The notes beneath the pieces were generated by a model. That model was not told where the DNA came from, made no database searches, and saw only the letters and a program-made list of their open reading frames with translations. Made by a program: the position numbers and the translations under genes. DNA of 64,000 nucleotides. Origin: Flagellimonas amoyensis (GTDB lineage: Bacteria > Bacteroidota > Bacteroidia > Flavobacteriales > Flavobacteriaceae). Position 1 is the first letter of the stretch; each line of letters begins with the position of its first letter. Shown here in pieces: positions 43,752-52,864 of this stretch. The DNA lies in NCBI RefSeq assembly GCF_003058265.1, contig NZ_QBUK01000015.1, forward strand, positions 1-64,000. The letters run 5' to 3'.

Positions 43752-44705
43752 CTATAACAATTCCGAGATTATTTTCTCCTCAGAAATGCCTTCGGCCTCC
43801 GCCTTGTAGTTTTTTAGGATCCTATGACGAAGGATTCCTGTGGAAACGGCCTTGATATCCTCAATGTCCGGAGAAAACTTCCCATGGATGGCCGCATGGG
43901 CCTTTGCCGCCAACACCAAGTTCTGGGACGCTCTTGGTCCAGCTCCCCAATCCACATAATTGTTGACAAAATCCAATGAACCTTCCTGACCTGGCCGGGT
44001 CCTGTTGACCAGCCGCACGGCATAGTCGACCACATTATCGGGGATGGGAATGCGCCTGATCAAATGCTGTACGGCAATGATCTCGTCCGCATCAAAAAGG
44101 GTGTTCAGTTTCACTTCTTCGTCCGATGTGGTGGATTTCACCACCTGGATCTCTTCTTCAATGGAGGGATATTTCAACTCGATGGCGAACATGAACCGGT
44201 CCAATTGTGCCTCCGGCAAGGGATAGGTTCCTTCCTGTTCAATCGGGTTTTGGGTGGCCAATACAAAGTATGGCCTATTGAGTTTGTATTGTTTTCCTGC
44301 GATGGTAACGGCCCTTTCCTGCATTGCCTCCAAAAGTGCGGCCTGGGTCTTGGGTGGGGTCCTGTTGATCTCATCCGCCAAGATGATGTTCCCAAAAACA
44401 GGTCCCATGATGAACTTGAAGTTACGGTTCTGATCCAATACCTCGCTTCCCAATATATCACTGGGCATAAGGTCCGGGGTAAACTGTATCCGCTTGAAAT
44501 CCAGTCCCAAGGTCTGGGCAATGGTGTTGACCATCAAGGTCTTTGCCAGGCCCGGAACACCGATCAACAGGGAATGCCCCCCGGTGTAAATGGACAATAA
44601 TATCTGTTCAATCACCTTATCCTGGCCCACAATGACCTTGGCAATCTCTTTTTTTAGGGCTTGGTGCTTCTTTACGAGATTTTCAACCGCAACTACGTCC
44701 GACAT
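43752..44705 (-). CDS. MoxR family AAA+ ATPase
   Basis: AAA+ ATPase of the MoxR group, thought to act as a chaperone for maturing enzymes or membrane complexes. The 317-residue product has Walker A GVPGLAKT, Walker B ILADEINRTPPKTQAALLEAMQE, and the sensor motif ATQNPIEQEGTYPLPEAQLDRF. The usual partner genes (DUF58 and VWA-domain Bat proteins) are not next to it; the upstream neighbours are SurA-type proteins. Confidence 0.93.
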   Translation of the reverse strand: MSDVVAVENLVKKHQALKKEIAKVIVGQDKVIEQILLSIYTGGHSLLIGVPGLAKTLMVNTIAQTLGLDFKRIQFTPDLMPSDILGSEVLDQNRNFKFIMGPVFGNIILADEINRTPPKTQAALLEAMQERAVTIAGKQYKLNRPYFVLATQNPIEQEGTYPLPEAQLDRFMFAIELKYPSIEEEIQVVKSTTSDEEVKLNTLFDADEIIAVQHLIRRIPIPDNVVDYAVRLVNRTRPGQEGSLDFVNNYVDWGAGPRASQNLVLAAKAHAAIHGKFSPDIEDIKAVSTGILRHRILKNYKAEAEGISEEKIISELL

Positions 44706-44709
44706 GCAC

Positions 44710-46119
44710 CTACTCTTTTACCCAGTTGTTTGTAAAATCGCAGCCCTTGTTGTCAACGTTGACATGGATGTAGGTATCTTCAATATGCTCGTCCATCCAT
44801 TTTTTGATGGCCTTCAATTGTTTTTCCCTTAGGGCCAGTTCCTGTATCTTGATGTAATCTTTCGCAAAATCTGCCTTGTGCTCATCATATCGGTTGGAGA
44901 TCTTCATGATCTTGAACTTGGGTGCCCCTCCCCTTGGGTCATCTTCCCGAACGGGTCTGGAAAGCTCTCCATCCTTTAGGTTACGGACTTGGTTATAGAG
45001 CGTGGGGTCCATCTTGGTAAGTTCAAAACGGGAATCAAAATTGATGGGGTTGCGCAGCAGTCCTCCGTCAAACTTGGTCTCTTTTTCGTCCGAAAAGTTC
45101 AGTGCGGCATCGGCAAAGGAATACTTGCCGTCCAAAATATGTTTTCTAATGGAATCCAATTCCTGAACTGCTTTGTCCACAGAGGCTTTTGGAATTTCCG
45201 GAATCATGAGGATGTGTCGAATGTCCCTTTCCTGTCCCCTTACTTTTTCCACAAAAATGATATGGTACCCAAATGTACTCTCAAAAGGTTCGGAAATCTC
45301 ACCTTCGCGAAGACTGAAGGCCACATCCTTGAACTCCTTGACAAATTGGGTCTCTTTGGTCATCGTGTACAATCCTCCTCTGGATTTGGAACCCGGATCT
45401 TGTGAATATAGAATTGCCTTTACATTAAAACTGGCACCATTGTCCAACACATCCTGCCTGATCTCCTTCAATTGGTTGATGACTTTTTGTTTCTCTTCCT
45501 CTGGCGCTACAGGTTGCTTCACAATTTGGGCAATTTCCAACTCAGCCCCAAAAACTGGTCTCTCATCTTCCGGAATCTTGTTGAAAAACTGGCGTACCTC
45601 TTCAGGGGTCACCTCTATTTTTTCCACAATACTACTCTGCATCTTTTCGGAAAGCATACGAAGCTTGTTGATCTCGAAGAGTTCGGCACGGAAACTTTCC
45701 ACATCTGTTTTCTTGTAGAACTTCAAGACCTTTTCCATGGATCCCACTTGGGCCACCAATTGCTGGATCTGTCTATCGCTCTGGGCATTCACCTGCTCAT
45801 CAGAGACGAGCAAACTGTCCTGTACGGCTTGGTGGGCATAGAGCCTATCCTCCATGAGCTTGCCCAAAAGGCCACAACGGGTAATGTCTTCAACCGAGGC
45901 GCCTTGACTTTGAAGATCGATCAGTGTTTTGTCGATATCCGATTCCAAGATCACATAATCGCCGATCACGGCGGCAATCCCGTCCAGTTTTATCTTGTTG
46001 ACGGAAGTGGTCGTGTCCACGTCCACCCTAAGGGCCTCATCATTTTCTTCCTGAGCGTTCGAAAAACCGAACATCGCAAGGAACGCTAGGGCGAAAAGTG
46101 CTTTGTTATTCTTTGTCAT
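44710..46119 (-). CDS. Periplasmic peptidyl-prolyl isomerase (SurA-like)
   Basis: Chaperone for outer-membrane proteins in the periplasm. The 469-residue product has a signal peptide (MTKNNKALFALAFLAMFGFSNAQ), a SurA-type N-terminal helical region (about 45-165) and two parvulin repeats: one near 175-285, ending GEISEPFESTFGYHIIFVE, and one near 285-395, starting ERDIRHILMIPEI. ATG 46119 is chosen for the signal peptide; it overlaps the end of the upstream gene by 14 bases. That neighbour is a related lipoprotein. Confidence 0.9.
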   Translation of the reverse strand: MTKNNKALFALAFLAMFGFSNAQEENDEALRVDVDTTTSVNKIKLDGIAAVIGDYVILESDIDKTLIDLQSQGASVEDITRCGLLGKLMEDRLYAHQAVQDSLLVSDEQVNAQSDRQIQQLVAQVGSMEKVLKFYKKTDVESFRAELFEINKLRMLSEKMQSSIVEKIEVTPEEVRQFFNKIPEDERPVFGAELEIAQIVKQPVAPEEEKQKVINQLKEIRQDVLDNGASFNVKAILYSQDPGSKSRGGLYTMTKETQFVKEFKDVAFSLREGEISEPFESTFGYHIIFVEKVRGQERDIRHILMIPEIPKASVDKAVQELDSIRKHILDGKYSFADAALNFSDEKETKFDGGLLRNPINFDSRFELTKMDPTLYNQVRNLKDGELSRPVREDDPRGGAPKFKIMKISNRYDEHKADFAKDYIKIQELALREKQLKAIKKWMDEHIEDTYIHVNVDNKGCDFTNNWVKE

Positions 46120-46978
46120 AAACCTCAAATTCTTTCTTCTTAATGGCTTCATCTATAATCTCGGTTTCCAGTTTTTTCACATAATTCAAACGTCTGCGGT
46201 TCAGGATCAGTTGTCTGATGTCCGGCTCCACATACTCAAACGGTGCTGTATCATTGACTTCCAGCATGTTATTGATCACGCCCAAATATACCCCTAATGA
46301 ATCTTGCAACTCAAAAAATTGTGATTTTTTTAAGTGCGAGGCCTCGTTCATGGGCGTAAGTGGTGGTATTTCCTCTATGACCCTGGAAGCGCTTACCCAA
46401 ACAGAATCGTTGAAATGTATTTTTTTGAACTGTACCGCAATGGAATCCAAGTACCTTTTGTCCTCGTCCTTCCACGATCGGATCCTGGACTTGACCCCGT
46501 CCTTGTCCATAAACTGGGACGGCATGCCCACAAAGCGTAATTGTACCAGCTTTTCGTTCAGTTTGAAGTTTTCCTTTTCCTGTTCGTAGTACTGCTGCAA
46601 TTGGCCTTTGGTCACGGCCGTGTCCTGGGCCTGTAGCACCAAGGCTTCAATGTAGGCCCTGGTATAGAGGTCGGCGCGGTAATCGGACACCAGTCGGTCA
46701 AATTCGGCCAGTTTCCCTTCGGGCAGGTTGATCTTGGACTTGGTCAGGAGCAATTGTTTGGAGGCCCAATTGTTGATGTAATTGGTCACGAACAAGGTGC
46801 TGTCCTGTTTGGACATGTCATCTGGAATGAGTGTGGCAATGTCCTCTTTATATAGGTAGGTATCGCCCACCCTTGCCAAGGGCTCTTTCTCCTCCTCATC
46901 ATTGAAGAAGGAATCGCAGGAAGTGAAAAGCAGTGCAAAAGCTGCACATAGCAAGAACAGGTCGTTTTTTTGGAGCAT
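46106..46978 (-). CDS. SurA-like lipoprotein without a clear parvulin domain
   Basis: Lipoprotein of 290 residues with signal MLQKNDLFLLCAAFALLFTSC. It shares the helical SurA/PrsA-type scaffold of the next gene (RVGDTYLYKEDIATLIP, NYINNWASKQLLLTKSK, YYEQEKENFKLNEKLVQLRF is the linker to a short core), but I see no convincing PpiC domain, so isomerase activity is doubtful. A role in holding outer-membrane proteins is likely. The Met at 46984 is an equal start choice; an open frame runs on to 47176 without support. It is coupled to the downstream isomerase gene. Confidence 0.78.
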   Translation of the reverse strand: MLQKNDLFLLCAAFALLFTSCDSFFNDEEEKEPLARVGDTYLYKEDIATLIPDDMSKQDSTLFVTNYINNWASKQLLLTKSKINLPEGKLAEFDRLVSDYRADLYTRAYIEALVLQAQDTAVTKGQLQQYYEQEKENFKLNEKLVQLRFVGMPSQFMDKDGVKSRIRSWKDEDKRYLDSIAVQFKKIHFNDSVWVSASRVIEEIPPLTPMNEASHLKKSQFFELQDSLGVYLGVINNMLEVNDTAPFEYVEPDIRQLILNRRRLNYVKKLETEIIDEAIKKKEFEVYDKE

Positions 46979-47099
46979 AAGCATTTCGCAAAAATAACAA
47001 TTACACGATCCCTTACAAGTAGGTTCCTTTCTCATTAACAGATTTTTAGTAGGCAGTGCCAACCCAGAAATTGTTACATTAGTGCAAAACCAAACAAAA

Positions 47100-47552
47100 A
47101 TGAAGTACAGCAACGAAATTGTCGTTGACCTTCCCCGGGCCGAATTCATCCAAAAAATGGACAATCCCGAGAACATGAAACATTGGCAACGGGGCCTTGT
47201 GGCCTACGAACTGCTGTCCAAAAACCCAGGGCAGGAAGGTTCCCGGATGAGCCTGAGCTACCAAATGGGCAAACGCAAGATGGAAATGGTTGAGACCATC
47301 ATCAAACGGAACCTTCCCGAAGAAATGCACACCACCTACGACGCCAAGGGCGTACACAACATCCAAAAAAATTATTTCAGGGACGAAGATGGAAAAACCC
47401 GATGGATCTCGGAATCCGAGTTCCAATTTTCAGGTCTTGGCATGAAACTCATGGGATTGCTGATGCCGGGCGCTTTCAAAAAACAATCCTTGAAATATAT
47501 GCAGGACTTTAAGAACTTTGCAGAAAATGGAATATCCGTACTAGACCAATAA
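47100..47552 (+). CDS. SRPBCC (START/Bet v 1-like) family protein
   Basis: Small cytoplasmic protein of the SRPBCC fold, 150 residues, with a hydrophobic ligand pocket expected. Typical signs are the N-terminal strand (KYSNEIVVDLPRAEF), the NPENMKHW segment and a long C-terminal helix (GAFKKQSLKYMQDFKNFAE). The ligand is unknown. ATG 47100 is used instead of GTG 47082. It is divergent from the SurA-like genes and is followed 8 bases later by a small gene. Confidence 0.8.
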   Translation: MKYSNEIVVDLPRAEFIQKMDNPENMKHWQRGLVAYELLSKNPGQEGSRMSLSYQMGKRKMEMVETIIKRNLPEEMHTTYDAKGVHNIQKNYFRDEDGKTRWISESEFQFSGLGMKLMGLLMPGAFKKQSLKYMQDFKNFAENGISVLDQ

Positions 47553-47560
47553 CCGAGGAA

Positions 47561-47818
47561 ATGGAAAAAATTTTGGACCGAAAAATCAAGATGATCTGGG
47601 ACTTTAGGGGACCCGGCGCAGCAAGGACTGCAGAACACTACAGAAAACACCTGGAAGAATTCGTCACCGTGGAGGAGCTGAAATACGACCTCAGCGGCGT
47701 GGAACATTTTGGACCCACCCACAGCATTGCCTTTTTGGTAGTGGCCGAATTTGAACTGAAGGAGGTGAAGGATATCCTGAAACCCCATCGGGGCCAGATC
47801 TACTCGGGCGAACTGTAA
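47561..47818 (+). CDS. Small uncharacterised protein
   Basis: An 85-residue protein of unknown function, likely alpha/beta, with no signal peptide (KMIWDFRGPGAARTAEHYRK, then VEHFGPTHSIAFLVV). It lies 8 bases after the SRPBCC gene and 11 bases before a serine hydrolase gene, so it is probably part of that operon. I do not recognise a family. Confidence 0.65.
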   Translation: MEKILDRKIKMIWDFRGPGAARTAEHYRKHLEEFVTVEELKYDLSGVEHFGPTHSIAFLVVAEFELKEVKDILKPHRGQIYSGEL

Positions 47819-47829
47819 AACAAGACACC

Positions 47830-48963
47830 ATGTGGACCAGATGTATGCTTTTGGGGTTGATGGCCCTTGGAACTTCCTGCTCGGAAACCAAGCCGATCAA
47901 ACCACTGGAAAAAGCGCTTGCCTCGGAGCATCCGTACATCAGGCAGGTAATGGAAAATCTTGACGCACACGAGGTCCAGATCCGTTTCACGCAAATCGAC
48001 CGAAGGAACGATAGTATTTTCTTCACGGACCATGATTTTCAGGTAAACGCTGAAAATTATTTCTATCCGGCCAGCACGGTCAAGTTTCCTGCTGCCGTAG
48101 CCACTCTGGAAAAGCTCAACGAGGTGGATTCGCTGGACATGTACACCCGGTTCTATATCGAGGGGGATTCGGTGGAAACCACCTTTGCCAAGGCCATTTC
48201 CGAAATATTTGCCGTATCGGACAATGCCGCGAACAATAGGCTGATCGAGTTTTTGGGACAGGACGACCTCAACCAACGCATGCGCAAGAGGGGCGTGGAA
48301 CCCATCCGTATAGCACACAGACTCTCTGCCCCCAATGCGGACGATATCACCACCACACCTTTGGTGATCTACCTGAACGATTCCACAACCGCTGTGAGTA
48401 AGCCCATCATCAACACCTCTGCCAAACCTTTAACGCTGAACGGTATAAAAAAGGGAAAGGGGTTTTATGCCGATGATGAACTGCGGACGGAACCTTTTGA
48501 TTTTTCGCTGAAAAACCACTATCCCATACCCGCACAGCATGCCCTGCTCCAACGGGTCATTTTTCCCGAGGCATTTCCCGAAGCCCAACGTTTCAATCTG
48601 AGCAAGGAGCAGCATGATTTTTTATTGGAGGCCATGCACACCCTTCCTCCAAAATTGGGGTACAATTCGGAGGAGTTTTATGACAGTTATGTCAAATTCT
48701 TCCTGTTTGGCGATTCCACGGACCCTATGCCGGAACACATCAAAATTTACAATAAAGTGGGATATGCCTATGGCACACTGACGGATTGCGCCTATATCCA
48801 AGACACCTTGAACAACGTGGATTTTATGGTCACGGCGACCATTCTGGTGAACAGCGATGGTATTTTCAATGACGATGCCTACGACTATGACGAGGTGGGC
48901 ATTCCTTTTTTGGCCCAATTGGGCAGGGAATTGTATGACTATGAGCTACAACGGAAACGTTGA
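47830..48963 (+). CDS. Serine hydrolase lipoprotein (class A beta-lactamase-like fold)
   Basis: Lipoprotein of 377 residues (lipobox ending GTSC, Cys17). The catalytic S-x-x-K is Ser82-T-V-K85 in PASTVKF, SDNAANN supplies the SDN motif, and NKVGYAYG stands where the KTG strand is expected. This is the class A beta-lactamase/penicillin-binding fold, but the N-terminal and C-terminal extensions and the KVG variant make true beta-lactamase activity doubtful. It may act on peptidoglycan peptides or other periplasmic substrates. It is last in the SRPBCC operon and convergent with rimO. Confidence 0.85.
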   Translation: MWTRCMLLGLMALGTSCSETKPIKPLEKALASEHPYIRQVMENLDAHEVQIRFTQIDRRNDSIFFTDHDFQVNAENYFYPASTVKFPAAVATLEKLNEVDSLDMYTRFYIEGDSVETTFAKAISEIFAVSDNAANNRLIEFLGQDDLNQRMRKRGVEPIRIAHRLSAPNADDITTTPLVIYLNDSTTAVSKPIINTSAKPLTLNGIKKGKGFYADDELRTEPFDFSLKNHYPIPAQHALLQRVIFPEAFPEAQRFNLSKEQHDFLLEAMHTLPPKLGYNSEEFYDSYVKFFLFGDSTDPMPEHIKIYNKVGYAYGTLTDCAYIQDTLNNVDFMVTATILVNSDGIFNDDAYDYDEVGIPFLAQLGRELYDYELQRKR

Positions 48964-48967
48964 AATT

Positions 48968-50278
48968 CTAGGACAGTTGTACCGGAACCCCATATAGATC
49001 AAAATCCGAAGCATCGGTGATCTCGATGGTAGTAAAGTCCCCAATTTTCACGTAATGCTTGGTAGCATCGATAAGCACCTCGTTGTCCACATCAGGGGAA
49101 TCAAATTCCGTGCGGCCCACAAAATGATTGCCTTCCTTCCTATCGATGATGCACCGGAAGGTCTTTCCGATCTTCTCTTGGTTCAGCTCCCATGAAATCT
49201 GTGATTGGATTTCCATGATCTCATTAGCACGTTCCTGCTTCACTTCTTCGGGCACATCATCCTCCAACGAATAGGCATGGGTGTTCTCTTCATGGCTGTA
49301 GGTGAAGCACCCCAAACGCTCAAAACGCATTTCCTTGACCCAATCCCTTAAGATTGCGAAATCTTCCTCGGTCTCCCCGGGGTAGCCAACGATCAACGTG
49401 GTCCTGATGGCCATATCGGGGACGGCTGCCCTGAAATCCTGCAACAATTTGGTGGTCTTGGCCTGGGTAGTGCCCCGCCTCATACTTTTAAGTATGGCAT
49501 CCGAAATATGTTGCAATGGGATATCGATATAATTGCAGATCTTGGGTTCTTCGCGCATCACCTCCAACACATCCATGGGAAAGCCTGTTGGGAAGGCGTA
49601 GTGCAAACGGATCCATTCGATTCCCTCTACTTTGACCAAAGCTTGGAGCAGTTCGGCCAAGTTCCGTTTTTTGTACAGGTCCAGACCGTAATAGGTTAGA
49701 TCCTGGGCAATCAAAATGAGTTCCTTCACGCCCTTTGATGCCAATTTTTCCGACTCGGCCACCAATTCCTCTATGGGTTTGCTCTTGTGCTTGCCCCGCA
49801 TAAGGGGAATGGCACAGAACGAACAGGGACGATCGCAACCCTCTGCAATCTTCAGGTAGGCATAGTTCTTGGGTGTGGTGGTCAAACGCTCACCGATCAG
49901 CTCATGTTTGTAGTCCGCCCCAAGTGCTTTGAGGAGGTTGGGCAGGTCGCTCGTACCAAAATATTCGTCCACATTGGGAATTTCCCGTTGCAGATCCGGC
50001 TTGTAGCGCTCACTGAGACAACCGGTCACAAAAACCTTGTCCACGAGGCCCTCTTCCTTTTTCTGCACGTATTCCAAAATGGTGTTCACGCTCTCCTCCT
50101 TCGCATTGGCAATGAAACCACAGGTGTTGATCACCACCACGTTGCCTTCCTCTTCATGGGCGACCTCTTTGTTGTTGGCACGTAGCTGTCCCATCAACAC
50201 TTCGGAGTCATAGACATTCTTGCTACAACCCAGTGTCACCACATTGATTTTGTTCTTCTTGAGCGATTTTGTCCGCAT
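48968..50278 (-). CDS. rimO: Ribosomal protein S12 methylthiotransferase
   Basis: Radical SAM enzyme that methylthiolates Asp88 of ribosomal protein S12. The 436-residue product has the N-terminal MTTase domain with its cluster cysteines (VVTLGCSKNVYDSE, INTCGF, VTGCLSERY), the radical SAM motif CDRPCSFC, and a C-terminal TRAM domain. ATG 50278 (MRTKSLKKNKINVVTLGCSK) fits the family; the frame runs open to 50314. It is often close to ftsY in Flavobacteriaceae, but here an accessory stretch separates them. Confidence 0.95.
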   Translation of the reverse strand: MRTKSLKKNKINVVTLGCSKNVYDSEVLMGQLRANNKEVAHEEEGNVVVINTCGFIANAKEESVNTILEYVQKKEEGLVDKVFVTGCLSERYKPDLQREIPNVDEYFGTSDLPNLLKALGADYKHELIGERLTTTPKNYAYLKIAEGCDRPCSFCAIPLMRGKHKSKPIEELVAESEKLASKGVKELILIAQDLTYYGLDLYKKRNLAELLQALVKVEGIEWIRLHYAFPTGFPMDVLEVMREEPKICNYIDIPLQHISDAILKSMRRGTTQAKTTKLLQDFRAAVPDMAIRTTLIVGYPGETEEDFAILRDWVKEMRFERLGCFTYSHEENTHAYSLEDDVPEEVKQERANEIMEIQSQISWELNQEKIGKTFRCIIDRKEGNHFVGRTEFDSPDVDNEVLIDATKHYVKIGDFTTIEITDASDFDLYGVPVQLS

Positions 50279-50405
50279 AGTTGCTATAAATGGAGTGCAA
50301 AAATACAACAACACAGCGCATTACATCGATTTGCCTGCATAATTTTCCTGTTGAGGCGTTAAACTATTGGCCCCAACGGGGGTCTAAGGTCCAAATTCCA
50401 AGGTC

Positions 50406-51509
50406 ATGAAACGATTTGCACATCCCTTCCTTCTGCTTTGTCTCGTCTTGATTTTCAGTTGCTCTTCGGACGATGGTCCGGGAGATGACGACAACATCCC
50501 CAATCCCGAAACAGGTGAACTGTATTTCCCGCCTGTGGGTTCCGCGGAATGGGAAACCATCTCCCCCACCGATCTGGCATGGAACACAGAGGCCGAACAG
50601 GCCCTCTACGATCTATTGGAGGAAAAGGGCACCGATGGGTTCATCATCCTGAAAGATGGCAAAATCGTAGTGGAATGGTATTTTGGGGACTTCACCGCAG
50701 GGGATAACCATTCGTGGAACTCCGCCGGCAAAACTTTGACGGCCATGACGGTCGGCATTGCCCAAGAAGAAGGATTTTTGTCCATCGGCGATTCTTCCAT
50801 GGACTATTTGGGTGAAGGATGGTCCATGCTCACCCCGGAACAGGAGGCCAATATCACCGTGCGACACCACTTGACCATGACCACAGGGCTGGACTACACC
50901 GTGGACGAACCTTTCTGCTATGACAAGGAATGTCTGCTCTACAAAAATGAACCGGGCACCTATTGGTACTATCACAATGCCGCCTATACGATACTCGACC
51001 AAATCGTGACCAACGCGACCAGCACGGATTTCAAAACCTATTCCTATCAAAAGATACGGGACAGAATCGGCATGCAGGGCAATTGGATCACGGCGGGCTA
51101 CAACAACCTTTTCTTCAGCAATACGCGGAGTATGGCCCGGTTTGGACTACTTTGTTTGAACCAAGGCACATGGGACGGCACCGAGATCTTATCGGACAAG
51201 ACCTATTTTACGGAAATGACGACCACCTCCCAAAACCTGAACCCTTCGTATGGGTATCTATGGTGGTTGAACGGAAAAAGCCAGCACAAGGCCCCGGGTT
51301 CGGAAACCACTTTTGAGGGGGAACTGTTCCCCGATGCCCCTGACGACCTTATTGCGGGACTGGGTGCCTTTGACCAAAAACTCTACCTAGTGCCCAGTGA
51401 AAACTTGGTGATCGTGCGATTGGGGGACGATGCCGGGGAAAGCCAATTGGGCCCCTCCAGTTTTGACAATCTGCTCTGGGAAAGGCTGAATGCCTATATC
51501 GGGGAATAA
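50406..51509 (+). CDS. Serine hydrolase lipoprotein (class C beta-lactamase-like)
   Basis: Lipoprotein of 367 residues (lipobox ending IFSC, Cys19) with an acidic linker. The catalytic motifs of the AmpC/EstB-like group are present: Ser106-A-G-K109 in NSAGKT, and Tyr-x-Asn as YHN within YWYYHNAAY. Such proteins include esterases and D-aminopeptidases as well as beta-lactamases, so the substrate is open. It stands alone, divergent from rimO, at the left edge of the accessory stretch. Confidence 0.87.
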   Translation: MKRFAHPFLLLCLVLIFSCSSDDGPGDDDNIPNPETGELYFPPVGSAEWETISPTDLAWNTEAEQALYDLLEEKGTDGFIILKDGKIVVEWYFGDFTAGDNHSWNSAGKTLTAMTVGIAQEEGFLSIGDSSMDYLGEGWSMLTPEQEANITVRHHLTMTTGLDYTVDEPFCYDKECLLYKNEPGTYWYYHNAAYTILDQIVTNATSTDFKTYSYQKIRDRIGMQGNWITAGYNNLFFSNTRSMARFGLLCLNQGTWDGTEILSDKTYFTEMTTTSQNLNPSYGYLWWLNGKSQHKAPGSETTFEGELFPDAPDDLIAGLGAFDQKLYLVPSENLVIVRLGDDAGESQLGPSSFDNLLWERLNAYIGE

Positions 51510-51629
51510 CTGCGCTTGTATGGTTCCTTAAGGCTTGGTTTTCCTTAAAAAACCGTTTCTGTATTGATTTTATGCTTATTTTGGGACGTAGCAATCTGTT
51601 TTACAGATATTTATGCAATTTGGCAAAAT

Positions 51630-52445
51630 ATGAAATACCAAAATCAGAAATACAACCCCATTGACTTCCTTGTTGATAAGTTAGTGGATACTTTTGCCAA
51701 AGTAAAGGACTTTGACAAACTTCAAGAATCGGAGGAAGGAAAAAAATTATTTGACTTGATAATCAAGTCAATAACGGAAATGGAAAACTTTCAAATCTTA
51801 TTTCTGAATTATTATATTCCTTCTGCAAATAAATCAATTGCGGACAGTTGGAATCAACTTAAAACATCTAAATACAAACACTTTCTGAATATTTCAAAAG
51901 AGGATTTAAAAGAAAATCTCTACGAGACTATAAGACTTGGGTACGTTGGACTTTTTCATAAATATGAATCATATCTAAAGGCTCTAGTAGATGCAACTGA
52001 TTTCCTATTCAGGGATTTAAGAGAAGAAAATGGATTTTTAACAATTCAAGACTATTGCAAAAAAGAATTTGGAATCAATAAAATAACTAATTCACATCAT
52101 CATTTTAATATTACTAAGCGTGTAAATTACATATCTAATGCTATTAAACACAATGATGGTTTTCATCGTGAAGAAATCCATCCTGATTTTATAAATCCAG
52201 ACATAAAGAAAAGAATTGAGGTCAATAAAGAGACATTTAAAATAGATATTGAAAGAATGAAAATTCATTGCCAAAATCTGCAAGCTCAAATGGCAACGAT
52301 TTATTTAAAGCAATTTTTGGATTTAGATTATGAAATAATCAAAGAGAGTATTAAGCCCGAACTAAAAGAAAGCATCAAAACAAAAGAAAAACTGATGGCT
52401 GAAAAGAAAAATATGGAGTCTATACTATCTGATTTCAGACGATAA
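51630..52445 (+). CDS. AT-rich gene of unknown function, possibly HEPN-like
   Basis: I do not recognise the family. The 271-residue product is helical and charged, with no signal peptide. Residues 164-175 read RVNYISNAIKHN, which resembles the R-x4-6-H / NxxxH pattern of HEPN ribonuclease domains, though the Arg directly before Asn is Ser here, so activity would be doubtful. Codon use is far more AT-rich than in flanking genes, pointing to recent transfer. ATG 51630 (MKYQNQKYNP) is used; an open frame extends to 51564. A toxin-antitoxin pair follows. Confidence 0.65.
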   Translation: MKYQNQKYNPIDFLVDKLVDTFAKVKDFDKLQESEEGKKLFDLIIKSITEMENFQILFLNYYIPSANKSIADSWNQLKTSKYKHFLNISKEDLKENLYETIRLGYVGLFHKYESYLKALVDATDFLFRDLREENGFLTIQDYCKKEFGINKITNSHHHFNITKRVNYISNAIKHNDGFHREEIHPDFINPDIKKRIEVNKETFKIDIERMKIHCQNLQAQMATIYLKQFLDLDYEIIKESIKPELKESIKTKEKLMAEKKNMESILSDFRR

Positions 52446-52618
52446 ATATTTTGCCATATAACGTTTAGCACATTACTATCTTTCTACTGTAGCGAAAAAT
52501 CCTTGAGGGTTTTCCACAATGAGCCACATACAAGTCCGTTTGAATCAATAAGCAAAAAAGTAACGGATTTTGACATTCCAATCAAATGTATTTACTTTGT
52601 AATTACAAATAAGAATCC
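52446..52618. other. Gap between the AT-rich gene and the antitoxin gene
   Basis: Begins close to a TATAACGTTTAGCACATTAC motif. Comparable short motifs seem to recur in Flavobacteriaceae genomes, from memory, and could mark an old insertion junction. The antitoxin promoter should lie near 52570-52615 (TTTACTTTGTAATTACAAAT, itself partly palindromic). Confidence 0.3.
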
Positions 52619-52864
52619 ATGGAAACAGCCATCATCAAAATTGGGAATTCAAAAGGCCTGCGTCTGAGCAAGACCATTTTGGAACAATATAACATCAAGG
52701 ATAAAGTAGAACTGATTCTTGAAAAAGAACAGATCATCCTCAAACCAATTGCTTCTCCCCGACAAAACTGGGAAAAGGAATTTAGAAAAATGAACGAGAA
52801 CGGCGACGATAAGTTGCTGATGAACGACATGTTTGAGGACGAAAATCTTGAGGAATGGATCTAA
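52619..52864 (+). CDS. AbrB/MazE-type antitoxin
   Basis: An 81-residue antitoxin. Residues 1-45 form an AbrB/SpoVT swapped-hairpin DNA-binding domain (AIIKIGNSKGLRLSKTILEQ), and the acidic C-terminal tail (NDMFEDENLEEWI) would wrap and block the toxin. It overlaps the toxin gene by 10 bases and should repress its own promoter, perhaps through the small palindrome just upstream (TTTGTAATTACAAA). Confidence 0.88.
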   Translation: METAIIKIGNSKGLRLSKTILEQYNIKDKVELILEKEQIILKPIASPRQNWEKEFRKMNENGDDKLLMNDMFEDENLEEWI

